Part shown: positions 33,942 through 42,134 of the stretch, one piece after another | Numbering within the stretch: the stretch's first letter is position 1 | Layout of the letters: each line of letters begins with the position of its first letter | Source: Algoriphagus sp. Y33 | Lineage (GTDB): Bacteria; Bacteroidota; Bacteroidia; Cytophagales; Cyclobacteriaceae | Direction of reading: 5' to 3' | DNA: 64,000 bases | Assembly (NCBI RefSeq): GCF_014838715.1 | Contig: NZ_CP061947.1 | Coordinates: 1,612,001-1,676,000, forward strand | Translations under genes and position numbers: made by a program | The notes under the pieces: model-generated | Databases searched by the model: none | What the model was told of the DNA's origin: nothing | Seen by the model: only the letters and a program-made list of their open reading frames with translations

Positions 33942-34877
33942 ATGGCACCCAAAAAGAACTCTTGGCCGGTATTTCAGTTCGAGGAGAATAAAGACACCAT
34001 CTATCTCTTACACCAGTGGACGCAGATAGTGGGGAAAGTACGGCTCAAAAAATCTCCATGGCAGAATCACTCCTGGCATGTCTCGCTGTATGTGGATACT
34101 CAAGGATTGACTACGGGCAGTATTCCTTATGATGGAGGTGTTTTTAATATTCATTTTGATTTCATTCATCACGAATTGAGAATAAAAACCAGTAATGGTA
34201 CTCAGGATCGCTTTGCATTGGGTGGACAAACGGTAGCCAGTTTCTATGAGCAATTGATGGAGAAGCTGCGTTTTTTGGGGATTCAGGTGAAGATCAACGA
34301 GATTCCCAATGAGATTCCTGATCCTATACCTTTTTCAAAGAACAAAAACCGAATTATGTATCAGGCCAATGCAGCACAAAGTTTATGGAAAGTATTGGTT
34401 CAAATTCAAAATGTGTTTGGAGTTTTTAGAACCAAATTCACCGGAAAGAGCAGCCCAATTCACTTCTTTTGGGGATCTTTTGATTTGGCTTATACGCGCT
34501 TTTCAGGGAATAGAGCACCGGAATTTTCAGGTCAAGTTCCAAATATACCACCTGTGGTAATGCAGGAAGCATATTCACATGAAGTGTTTAGTGTGGGGTT
34601 TTGGCCGGGAAGCGAGGCTTTTAAAACGCCGGTTTTCTATGCGTATTGCTATCCCAATTATCCGGGTTTTCAGAATGCGGAAGTTTCTCCCAATAAAGCT
34701 TACTGGAATAAGGATATGGGAGAGTTTATGCTAGCTTATGATGAAGTTCGTAAATCACCGGATCCAAGTGAGATGCTGATCGAGTTTCTGCAAAGTACTT
34801 ATGAAGCCGCTGCTGAGGCGGGAAATTGGGATCGTAAAAACCTTGATTGTGATTTCTCGCACTTGAATAATAAGTAA
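33942..34877 (+). CDS. DUF5996 family protein
   Basis: The protein is about 311 residues from the ATG at 33942; a TTG seven codons upstream is also in frame. It matches the DUF5996 family: PVFQFEENKDTIYLLHQWTQIVGKVRLKKSPWQNHSWHVSLYVDTQGLTTGSIPY at the N-terminus, TKFTGKSSPIHFFWGSFDLAYTRFSGNRAP in the middle, and HEVFSVGFWPGSEAFKTPVFYAYCYP near the C-terminus. It is cytoplasmic and has no known function. It lies 49 bases downstream of the sirtuin gene and may share its transcript. Confidence 0.85.
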   Translation: MAPKKNSWPVFQFEENKDTIYLLHQWTQIVGKVRLKKSPWQNHSWHVSLYVDTQGLTTGSIPYDGGVFNIHFDFIHHELRIKTSNGTQDRFALGGQTVASFYEQLMEKLRFLGIQVKINEIPNEIPDPIPFSKNKNRIMYQANAAQSLWKVLVQIQNVFGVFRTKFTGKSSPIHFFWGSFDLAYTRFSGNRAPEFSGQVPNIPPVVMQEAYSHEVFSVGFWPGSEAFKTPVFYAYCYPNYPGFQNAEVSPNKAYWNKDMGEFMLAYDEVRKSPDPSEMLIEFLQSTYEAAAEAGNWDRKNLDCDFSHLNNK

Positions 34878-35020
34878 GCAAAGTGCATATATTTCTGAGT
34901 CTTTGACACAGGGAAACCGCTTTTAACTTTCTTGATAGAAATAATGCCACCCCATCGGGGTTATTATACCGCGTAAAGACGTTTTAAGCTATACTCTTAT
35001 TATTTTCCGGCACGGCAAGA

Positions 35021-35118
35021 TCTTTGGGATTTAAAAACCTGAAATTCTGAGATAGCTATAGAAAATATTGGGTTTTGGTTTCAGTTAAATCCCAAAGAAC
35101 CTGTCCCGGAAATCGGGA
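35021..35118. repeat. imperfect palindrome plus CCTGTCCCG hairpin
   Basis: The 345-base gap between the DUF5996 and serine hydrolase genes has TCTTTGGGATTTAA (35021-35034) opposed by TTAAATCCCAAAGA (35085-35098), then the hairpin CCTGTCCCGGAAATCGGGA at 35100-35118. That 19-base block is an exact reverse complement of 23268-23286. A smaller CCCCATCGGGG hairpin lies near 34953. No gene was seen in this gap. Confidence 0.6.
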
Positions 35119-35222
35119 GGTGACAAAAATTTTAAATGCGATTTCCCCGGTCTTTGGCGGCAAAACCTTGTTTTCGAAGAATTATCATAATATACCAAAC
35201 CCAACTTGACTAAAATTTTCCC

Positions 35223-36347
35223 ATGAATAAGAAAATCAAAATCATACTGGCAGTTTTGGTTTTCTGGATGGCTCTATTTATAACTTGGGAGTGGTGGCAA
35301 AGCTTTCCTGTAGTACGCCTTAACCCCACTTTGAAAGTTACATCTAAAAAAGAAGGGATTGATTCTATACTGCGTCAGGCCATGTCCACCTATTTCTTGC
35401 CTGGAGTATCAGTAGCAATAGTCAGGAATGATACTGCTTTCTATTTGGACGCTTTTGGGTATGAAAATCTCCGAACCAAAAATCTTCTGACCGTGACCAG
35501 TAAAATCCCAGTTGCTTCGGTTTCGAAAATATTTTCAGCTTTGGGATTGGCAAGTATTTTACAAGATAAGGGCATAGATGCCAATGATTCTTTACACTCG
35601 CTTGATTTAGGAGAAAAGTTTAATTCTTCTTCACTTGCCACGATTCGATTCCAAGATCTGTTGTCTCACCAATCCGGTATTCGGGACAAAAATTTCTACG
35701 AACTCATTTTATCTTCACCAAAATCCCAAGTCCTGAATGTATGGGGAGAGGAGTTTTTGAATGATCCTTCCGACTACCTCAATGATACAATAAGCTACAC
35801 TTACTCGGATTCTAATTATGATTTCTTGGGTTTTGTACTCGGTCAATCTGAAAAATTAGATTTTGATTCCCTTATTTATAGCAGCGTATTTATGGCTTCA
35901 GGTATGACGAATTCTAATTATTTGACAAACAGCAGTACAATTGAGGTGGAAGGGTATCAGAAAACTTTCATTTGGAAGAGAATTGCGTCAAAGCAGGTCA
36001 AGTTTCCAGTCCTCCCTTCCCCTTCTTCAGGTTTGGTCACGACTACCACAGATATGGGCAAGGCTATGATTCATTTGCTAAGAGGTGATAAGGGAGCGTA
36101 CCATCAAGCACTTGACTGGCTTAAGAGTGCTAGAAACGATGTGCCGTTAGGCTTTCAGAAAACTCTGATTAACGATAGTGAGTGGATAGGTCATTACGGT
36201 GGGCAGGCAGGATATTCCAGCTTACTATTCTATTCCAAAGAAGCAGAGACAGGTATTTTCTTATTCTCTAATTCCCAGGATAAGGAGGATTTCAGAATTA
36301 AGATTGCTACTCAGATTATATCTTACCTCTCATTAAATGATTTATAG
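35223..36347 (+). CDS. serine hydrolase, beta-lactamase/penicillin-binding-protein family (PF00144 type)
   Basis: The 374-residue protein has an N-terminal anchor helix (IILAVLVFWMALFITWEWW) and a periplasmic beta-lactamase-like domain. The S-x-x-K motif is seen in VASVSKIFSALG (residues ~98-109), the tyrosine motif in YTYSDSNYDFLGFVLG (~197-212), and HYGGQAGYSS (~322-331) corresponds to the third motif. It is probably a peptidase, esterase or D-amino acid amidase; the specific activity cannot be inferred. Its stop is immediately followed by the ATG of a YfcC-like transporter, so the two probably act together, perhaps with the hydrolase releasing the transported substrate. Confidence 0.87.
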   Translation: MNKKIKIILAVLVFWMALFITWEWWQSFPVVRLNPTLKVTSKKEGIDSILRQAMSTYFLPGVSVAIVRNDTAFYLDAFGYENLRTKNLLTVTSKIPVASVSKIFSALGLASILQDKGIDANDSLHSLDLGEKFNSSSLATIRFQDLLSHQSGIRDKNFYELILSSPKSQVLNVWGEEFLNDPSDYLNDTISYTYSDSNYDFLGFVLGQSEKLDFDSLIYSSVFMASGMTNSNYLTNSSTIEVEGYQKTFIWKRIASKQVKFPVLPSPSSGLVTTTTDMGKAMIHLLRGDKGAYHQALDWLKSARNDVPLGFQKTLINDSEWIGHYGGQAGYSSLLFYSKEAETGIFLFSNSQDKEDFRIKIATQIISYLSLNDL

Positions 36348-37682
36348 ATGAAGCTATCCTTCCCACATCCCATTATCATCCTGTTGGGATTTATACTTCT
36401 GGCAGGATTGTCAGGCTACTTCATTCAATCAGGTTCCTTTGAGCGGGTACTGGATGCTGAAACGGGAAGGGAAATAATAGTTCCGGGAAGTTTTCGTCCT
36501 ATTGAGGATAAGGATGCAAGTATCTACGAGGTGCTTTTGTCTATTCCTGAAGGTTTTATTCTAGGTGCAGACATCGTAGCGTTGATTCTTCTCATCGGGG
36601 GAGCATTCTATGTAGTGGAAAAAACAGGCGCTTTACAAGTCGGAATTGAGGCACTGATCTACCGTTTTAGGAATAAGCAATTTTTGCTTTTATATCTCAT
36701 TGGGATAGTCTTTGCTTTTTGCGGAAGTACCATGGCCATGCAGGAGGAGATTATAGCATTGACCCCGGTTTTAGTTATTTTGGCTAAAAAAATCAATTAT
36801 AGTATACGTTCCATCATAGCGATCTCTTTAGGGGCTTCACTTGTAGGTGCAAGTTTTTCGCCATTCAATCCCTTCGGTTCTTTGCTTTCCCAAAGCATTG
36901 CCGAGCTGAATTTCGAAGAGGGATTTGCCTATCGATTGCTATTTCTGGTTTTGGCAATAGTAATCTGGTGCAGTTATCATATTAAGTATGGCAAGCTGAA
37001 AGTTGAGGATTCCGATACCCATGCGATGAAACCTGCAAAAATTTCATTTAGGCATGGAGTTATATTAATTCTGACTTTTAGTGGCGTAGGTGTAATGGCT
37101 TGGGGAGTAATCTATAAAGATTGGGGCTACAATGAAATGAGTGCGTTGTTTTTTGTTGTTGGTATAAGCTGTGGGTTAATAGGAAAATTGGGACTTAACG
37201 GTACTGCAAAAGCATATACTGAGGGATTTGGTGAAATGATATTTGCCGGGATAATTGTAGGATTGGCCCGTAGTGTTTACTTGATTTTACAGAATACAGC
37301 GATAATCGACCCTATTATCCAAGGGATGTTTGAGCCACTTGAACATATGCCGGCACAATTCGCAGCTCTAGGGCTGTATTTAAGTCAGGCTATTATTCAT
37401 ATACCCGTTCCCAGTACATCGGGGCAGGCAGTACTGACCACGCCGTTGGCAGTTCCATTAATGGATTTGCTGGGCATATCCCGTCAAGTTGCAGTGCTTA
37501 CCTATCAATATGCCGCGGGATTAATGGATCTGGTCACTCCAACCAACGGTGGCATGATGGCAGTGATTGCCGCTGCTGGAATCAAGTATGACGACTGGAT
37601 CGCATATTTATGGAAAAGTTGGTTACTTCTTATGGTTTTAGGTTTGATATCAGTTTTTATCGCTCTATTTTGGTTCGCTTAA
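36348..37682 (+). CDS. YfcC/DcuC-type membrane transporter
   Basis: The 444-residue inner-membrane protein has about 11-12 hydrophobic spans. The start (PIIILLGFILLAGLSGYFIQSGSFERVLD) and the end (IPVPSTSGQAVLTTPLAVPLMDLLGISRQVAVLTYQYAAGLMDLVTPTNGGMMAVIAAAGI) match the YfcC family of putative basic amino acid or dicarboxylate antiporters. The substrate is unknown. Its ATG directly follows the stop of the serine hydrolase gene, which suggests use of amino acids or peptides released by that enzyme. Confidence 0.85.
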   Translation: MKLSFPHPIIILLGFILLAGLSGYFIQSGSFERVLDAETGREIIVPGSFRPIEDKDASIYEVLLSIPEGFILGADIVALILLIGGAFYVVEKTGALQVGIEALIYRFRNKQFLLLYLIGIVFAFCGSTMAMQEEIIALTPVLVILAKKINYSIRSIIAISLGASLVGASFSPFNPFGSLLSQSIAELNFEEGFAYRLLFLVLAIVIWCSYHIKYGKLKVEDSDTHAMKPAKISFRHGVILILTFSGVGVMAWGVIYKDWGYNEMSALFFVVGISCGLIGKLGLNGTAKAYTEGFGEMIFAGIIVGLARSVYLILQNTAIIDPIIQGMFEPLEHMPAQFAALGLYLSQAIIHIPVPSTSGQAVLTTPLAVPLMDLLGISRQVAVLTYQYAAGLMDLVTPTNGGMMAVIAAAGIKYDDWIAYLWKSWLLLMVLGLISVFIALFWFA

Positions 37683-37705
37683 TTGGACACTCAACCCTTT
37701 AACTA

Positions 37706-38725
37706 ATGGATATTAACGATCACTCACCTCTTTTACCTTATCTGCCTGCTGCTGACCGCTACCATCAGATGAAATACCGCAGATGCGGAAAGAGCGGCTT
37801 GGTTTTGCCTGAAATCAGCCTTGGACTTTGGCACAATTTCGGGCACAATGCAGATTTTACACTCGGACGTTCTATTCTCCGTAGGGCTTTTGATCTCGGG
37901 ATTTGCCATTTCGACTTAGCCAATAATTACGGCCCTCCATTTGGGTCTGCTGAGGAGAATTTCGGTAGAATGTTGAAGAAAGATTTTTCTTCTCTAAGAG
38001 ATGAACTGATAATATCTTCCAAAGCGGGATGGGATATGTGGCCTGGACCCTATGGGAATTATGGATCCAAAAAATATCTGGTGGCTAGCTGTGACCAAAG
38101 TCTAAAACGAATGGGGGTTGATTATGTTGATATTTTCTATCATCACAGACCTGATCCGGATACTCCTCTAGAGGAAACTATGGGAGCACTCGATCTTCTG
38201 GTAAGACAGGGCAAAGCACTTTATGTAGGGATCTCCCAGTATTCGGCGGAAGACACTGCCAAAGCCTACGAAATATTAGAAGGTCTTGGTACCCCACTGT
38301 TGATTCACCAGCCGAGGTATTCAATGATTGATCGTTGGGTAGAAAATGGCCTGATGGACGTACTGGGCGAAAAAGGAGTGGGAAGTATTGCCTTCTCTCC
38401 GCTGGAACAAGGACTGCTCACGGATAAATATCTGAAAGGAATCCCTGCAGATTCCCGCGCGGCCAAAGACGGAAGGTATCTGAAAGCAGAACAGATTTCT
38501 GATGAAAAGATCGACATGATATCAAAACTGAATGATATTGCGATTGGTAGAAACCAGACCTTGGCACAGATGGCCATTGCTTGGCTGCTAAAGGATCAGC
38601 GAATCACATCTGTGTTGGTAGGAGTTTCCAAGCCTGGGCAGCTGGACGATAATGTCGCGGCGGTGAAGAATTCTGTTTTCAGCACGGGAGAAGTGGAAGC
38701 AATCAGCCGGATCTTCGGAGCTTGA
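37706..38725 (+). CDS. aldo/keto reductase, L-glyceraldehyde 3-phosphate reductase (YghZ) type
   Basis: The 339-residue cytoplasmic protein is an NADPH-dependent aldo-keto reductase of the YghZ/MgrA group. The N-terminal ADRYHQMKYRRCGKSGLVLPEISLGLWHNFG is characteristic. The catalytic residues are in FDLANNYGPPFGSAEENFG (Asp and Tyr), SSKAGWDMWPGPYG (Lys) and FYHHRPDPDTPLEETMGALD (His). The family reduces methylglyoxal and L-glyceraldehyde 3-phosphate. The stop overlaps the start of an MFS gene, so the two are coupled. Confidence 0.92.
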   Translation: MDINDHSPLLPYLPAADRYHQMKYRRCGKSGLVLPEISLGLWHNFGHNADFTLGRSILRRAFDLGICHFDLANNYGPPFGSAEENFGRMLKKDFSSLRDELIISSKAGWDMWPGPYGNYGSKKYLVASCDQSLKRMGVDYVDIFYHHRPDPDTPLEETMGALDLLVRQGKALYVGISQYSAEDTAKAYEILEGLGTPLLIHQPRYSMIDRWVENGLMDVLGEKGVGSIAFSPLEQGLLTDKYLKGIPADSRAAKDGRYLKAEQISDEKIDMISKLNDIAIGRNQTLAQMAIAWLLKDQRITSVLVGVSKPGQLDDNVAAVKNSVFSTGEVEAISRIFGA

Positions 38726-39906
38726 AAGCCCGGTTAACATCCCGATGTGCCCTGATTTTGATCGTCATCGCTCAATTTCTGGGTACTTCGCTTTGGTTTG
38801 CTGGGAATGCAGTGGCTCCTGAACTCAGTCTGATCCTCAATAGCCCAGGTCTTGTAGCCACTATCACTTCCGTGGTTCAATTGGGATTTATTCTGGGAAC
38901 ATTGATTTTTGCCATTTTTGCCATTCCCGATCGCTTTTCGCCCAGTGATGTTTTCTTTTTTAGCGCTATTTCTGCGGCTTGTGCCAACCTGTTGATCGTT
39001 ATTCTTCCTATGCAATTGGCAATAGTCTTAGCGTGTAGGTTTCTGGTGGGATTTTTCCTTGCAGGAATTTATCCTGTAGGAATGAAAATCGCAGCTGACT
39101 ATTTTCAAAAAGGGCTTGGCTCTGCCTTGGGGCTTCTGGTAGGAGCGTTGGTCTTGGGAACAGCTTTTCCCTACCTTATAAAAGGCTTGGATTTAAGTTT
39201 CTCATGGAAGCTAGTGCTTTGGTCTACGTCGGGGTTAGCTATTTTTGGAGGGGGTATTATTGGTTTTTTCGTGCATGATGGGCCATTTCGCACTATCAAT
39301 TCAAAGTTTGACATTAGTCTTTTGCCAAGACTCTTCAGGATAAAAGCCCTAAAAAGTGCTGCTTCCGGATATTTTGGACATATGTGGGAGGGATATACTT
39401 TTTGGGCATTCGTTCCGATGTTAATTGTTCTTTTCAAGGGAAATGGGGTAACGGATTCAACTGACAGTTTACTTTCATTTTTCGTAATAGCAATAGGAGG
39501 ACTTTCCTGTGTATTGGGAGGTTTTTTTGCAAACAGAATAGGTAGTAAAAAAGTAGCTCAACTGGCACTGGCAGGCTCAGGGATATGCTGTGTTTTGGTT
39601 GTATTTGCTGCTGGATTGCCAAGCTGGCTGTGGATAGGACTGCTTTTGGTCTGGGGTATTTTGGTAGCTGCAGATTCACCTCAGTTTTCTACATTAGTAG
39701 CTCAAAGTGTCTCTCCGGAATATCGTGGAACTGCATTGACTCTTGTTAATTGTATAGGATTCGCAATTTCCATCGTAAGTATTCAATTGGCACAATATCT
39801 TTTATATTGGCTTACAATTGATCAGGTTTTGGCTTTATTATTTATAGGGCCATTGACGGGGCTTCTGCTTTTTAGATTTTTTGGCAGCAAAAAGGAAGCG
39901 ATGTGA
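38722..39906 (+). CDS. major facilitator superfamily transporter
   Basis: The 394-residue protein has about 12 transmembrane spans and typical MFS features: an N-terminal LIVIAQFLGTSLWFAGNAVAPEL, loop-related IPDRFSPSDVF and AIVLACRFLVGFFLAGIYPVGMKIAADYF, and GFFANRIGSKKVAQLALAGSGI in the second half. The start codon is a TTG that overlaps the TGA of the aldo-keto reductase by four bases (TTGA), a sign of translational coupling. The substrate is unknown; it may export a product linked to the reductase. Confidence 0.87.
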   Translation: MKARLTSRCALILIVIAQFLGTSLWFAGNAVAPELSLILNSPGLVATITSVVQLGFILGTLIFAIFAIPDRFSPSDVFFFSAISAACANLLIVILPMQLAIVLACRFLVGFFLAGIYPVGMKIAADYFQKGLGSALGLLVGALVLGTAFPYLIKGLDLSFSWKLVLWSTSGLAIFGGGIIGFFVHDGPFRTINSKFDISLLPRLFRIKALKSAASGYFGHMWEGYTFWAFVPMLIVLFKGNGVTDSTDSLLSFFVIAIGGLSCVLGGFFANRIGSKKVAQLALAGSGICCVLVVFAAGLPSWLWIGLLLVWGILVAADSPQFSTLVAQSVSPEYRGTALTLVNCIGFAISIVSIQLAQYLLYWLTIDQVLALLFIGPLTGLLLFRFFGSKKEAM

Positions 39907-40055
39907 GAAATTGAAGGCAATTTTATATCAGTAGCCTTGTAATTGTACAGATGATTCAGATAAACAAGTGTATCAATTTTCTATCCTATAGATACCTAGA
40001 ATAGTAAAATTGGACTTTACCTTATTCCCGGATTATGCATTAGGGTTCGTTATAG

Positions 40056-40077
40056 CCTGTCCCGATTTTTATCGGGA
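40056..40077. repeat. CCTGTCCCG hairpin copy in gap after the MFS gene
   Basis: CCTGTCCCGAT...ATCGGGA forms a hairpin of the same type as at 3808, 23268, 35100, 55531 and 61043. It is preceded by TTATGCATTAGG, which also occurs in related form beside the copy at 55531. The rest of the 490-base gap (39907-40399) holds a near-direct repeat (GCAATTTAATGGC / GCAATTAATGGCC, about 40155-40190) and no gene. Confidence 0.55.
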
Positions 40078-40351
40078 AGGACATTAATTGCAAGAAAATC
40101 AGGTTGTTTGGAGAGTGAGTCTGCGGCGGTGGATATGGTGAACTCGAAAACGGCAATTTAATGGCTGATTTTGAAGCAATTAATGGCCGCAATAACTTGT
40201 ACGTCGTGGCGTAGAATTGCTAATGCATATTTCGGGTTAATTGATAAATTTGATTATCGATCCTAGAACTTAAAAAACTGTGTTTCTATGCGGCTTAAAA
40301 AATCTCGCTTCTAGTATAAGATCAGGGGAGTTGTGTTGTTCGGTTTAACAA

Positions 40352-40378
40352 TAAAAAAGAGGCTTCTTTCAAAGCCTC
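40352..40378 (-). terminator. rho-independent terminator of the exported protein gene
   Basis: On the minus strand, GAGGCTT and AAGCCTC form a 7-bp stem with a six-base loop followed by TTTTTTAT. It lies just after the stop codon at 40400 of the minus-strand gene. Confidence 0.85.
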
Positions 40379-40399
40379 CCCACGTAAGTTGCTACCGGA

Positions 40400-41191
40400 C
40401 TATCGAACTACGTTTTCCAATGTTGCGAGGTAAACCCATTTTTGATCGCGGGAGTTTAATCCTTCATTGACCGCTTTCCGCTGAGCTTCTGTCTGATTCA
40501 TATCTTCATAGGATTGTGCGTTGAAGAATTGCATATAATCCTTGTAAATATTCATTGTCAAATGGGTGGATTTAGCTTCCGAGCCAAGAGGCAAAGCGGT
40601 TCTCAACAAACTCCAGTGCCCCATCATGCCTTGTTCAATATACTTTTGGTGAATCGGCTTGAAAACTTCGGATTCTGCATTTTCGTAAGTGTCAAATTGA
40701 CCTTCGTATGCTTTCATCAAATCAAAGGAAGCCAGTACGCCTGGTTTCATCTGAAAGTTATCATTGGTCTTAGAGATTTCCTTCATATACAATCTCATAG
40801 GTGTGTCCCGCATTTTGAGTGACTCTTGAAATAATTTGCCCACCTGGATGCTGTTTAGATGCGGGTAGGCAATTTTGGTGTACTCCATCATCGATTGTTC
40901 ATCAAGACCATTCATCATCTGCACGGGATCGTTGTAATAGGTGACCATGATGTATTGGAAGTCGGATTGATCTACGCCGGATTGTAGAGACCAGAAGTCC
41001 CAGCCTTTGATTCGCTTGTCGTTTAGTGCTTGTCGGTACACTTTCTCCATTAGATCTTTGAACTCGATATAATCAAAAAGTTGATCGTTTTCAACTTTGA
41101 CAAATTCGAATACCATGTACTGCGGTTGTTGAGCCTTGAGACTACTTACCCAAAGCATCCCACAAACTAGGAAAAGTAATAGCTTTTTCAT
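40400..41191 (-). CDS. hypothetical exported protein
   Basis: The 263-residue protein has a signal peptide (MKKLLLFLVCGMLWVSSLKAQ) and an alpha/beta mature part. Two segments with similar layouts (MVFEFVKVENDQLFDYIEFKDLMEKVYRQAL and VLASFDLMKAYEGQFDTYENAESEVFKPIHQKYIEQGMMGHWSLL) suggest tandem ferredoxin-like (dimeric alpha-beta barrel) domains, but I cannot name a family. It is transcribed alone and has its own terminator. Confidence 0.75.
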   Translation of the reverse strand: MKKLLLFLVCGMLWVSSLKAQQPQYMVFEFVKVENDQLFDYIEFKDLMEKVYRQALNDKRIKGWDFWSLQSGVDQSDFQYIMVTYYNDPVQMMNGLDEQSMMEYTKIAYPHLNSIQVGKLFQESLKMRDTPMRLYMKEISKTNDNFQMKPGVLASFDLMKAYEGQFDTYENAESEVFKPIHQKYIEQGMMGHWSLLRTALPLGSEAKSTHLTMNIYKDYMQFFNAQSYEDMNQTEAQRKAVNEGLNSRDQKWVYLATLENVVR

Positions 41192-41489
41192 GAATATAAG
41201 GGTTTAGGGTTAATTTCGCTTTTGTTTAATTTAAAAAAATATTTTGTTGAAATCCATAATTAAGAGAGAAAATTTTATTTTTTAGATAATATCCTGTTAA
41301 AAGCTAACTTTAACAAAGTATTGAAAAAAATGCTGTATTTGTAAATCAAGAGCAATAAGCTTAGTGTTTTGGTAAACAAACAGATGAATATCAATAAGAT
41401 TTGCAAGTTACTTAGAGCCAAAAAAAGTGTGTATTTTCAAGCTGTTTTTAGTATGAAAGGTGGATTTTAGTTGTGGAATTTAAAAATAG

Positions 41490-42041
41490 ATGATGTTAGA
41501 CCGCAAGTTGATTTTAGAAAACGATAGGGTATTGTTGCGAACGGTTACAGAGGATGATTTTTCAAGTTTGATGGCATTGACGAATGACTCTGGCCTTTGG
41601 ACTTATTTTACCTATGATCTGAGTAGTCCAGAGGAATTCAGAGAGTGGGCAAAGCCTGCGTTAAAAGGTCAGCGCTTACAGTTTTTGGTTTGGGACAAGA
41701 GTATAAATCAGGCAGTGGGAAGTACAGCTTTCGGGAATTACTCTCCTAGAGATGAACGAATAGAAATAGGCTGGACTTGGCTTGGTCGTCAGTTTCACGG
41801 AACTGGTGTCAATCAGGCAATGAAACTTTTGATGCTTGAGTATTCTTTCCAAACGCTTAAGCTGAAGCGCGTAGAAATCAAAACTGATGTGCTGAATATG
41901 CCTGCCAGAAAAGCGCTTCTGAAATTTGGTGCCGTGGAAGAAGGCATACTCCGAAGCCACACTTTGCTTGCAAATGGGCGACGACGGGATACGATCTATT
42001 ATAGCGTGCTGGACAGGGAGTGGGAGGGGATCCGCAAGTAA
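41490..42041 (+). CDS. GNAT family N-acetyltransferase (RimJ/RimL-like)
   Basis: The 183-residue cytoplasmic protein matches the Acetyltransf_3 group. It starts with LILENDRVLLRTVTEDDFSSL, and has QAVGSTAFGNYSPRDERIEIGWTWLGRQFHGTGVNQAMKLLMLEYSFQTLKLKRVEIKTDVLNMPARKALLKFGAVEEGILRSH, which contains the acetyl-CoA loop (HGTGVNQ) and the conserved N-x-x-A/S-R-x-x-L-x-K-x-G-A-x-x-E motif. RimL-like enzymes acetylate protein N-termini or small amines; the substrate is not known. Two adjacent ATG codons (41490 and 41493) could both start it. Confidence 0.9.
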   Translation: MMLDRKLILENDRVLLRTVTEDDFSSLMALTNDSGLWTYFTYDLSSPEEFREWAKPALKGQRLQFLVWDKSINQAVGSTAFGNYSPRDERIEIGWTWLGRQFHGTGVNQAMKLLMLEYSFQTLKLKRVEIKTDVLNMPARKALLKFGAVEEGILRSHTLLANGRRRDTIYYSVLDREWEGIRK

Positions 42042-42062
42042 TAATAATTTTCTGGGGGATAA

Positions 42063-42095
42063 AACTTTCCCAAGGTTCTAAACTTTGGGAAAGTT
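42063..42095. terminator. hairpin between the convergent GNAT and Nramp genes
   Basis: AACTTTCCCAA (42063-42073) and TTGGGAAAGTT (42085-42095) form a perfect 11-bp stem around an 11-base loop. A short TTTT follows on the minus strand, so it may mainly serve the Nramp gene, which ends at 42135. Confidence 0.5.
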
Positions 42096-42134
42096 GGGCA
42101 ATGCGCTGTCACGCCGCCGCGAGAATAATTCTGC

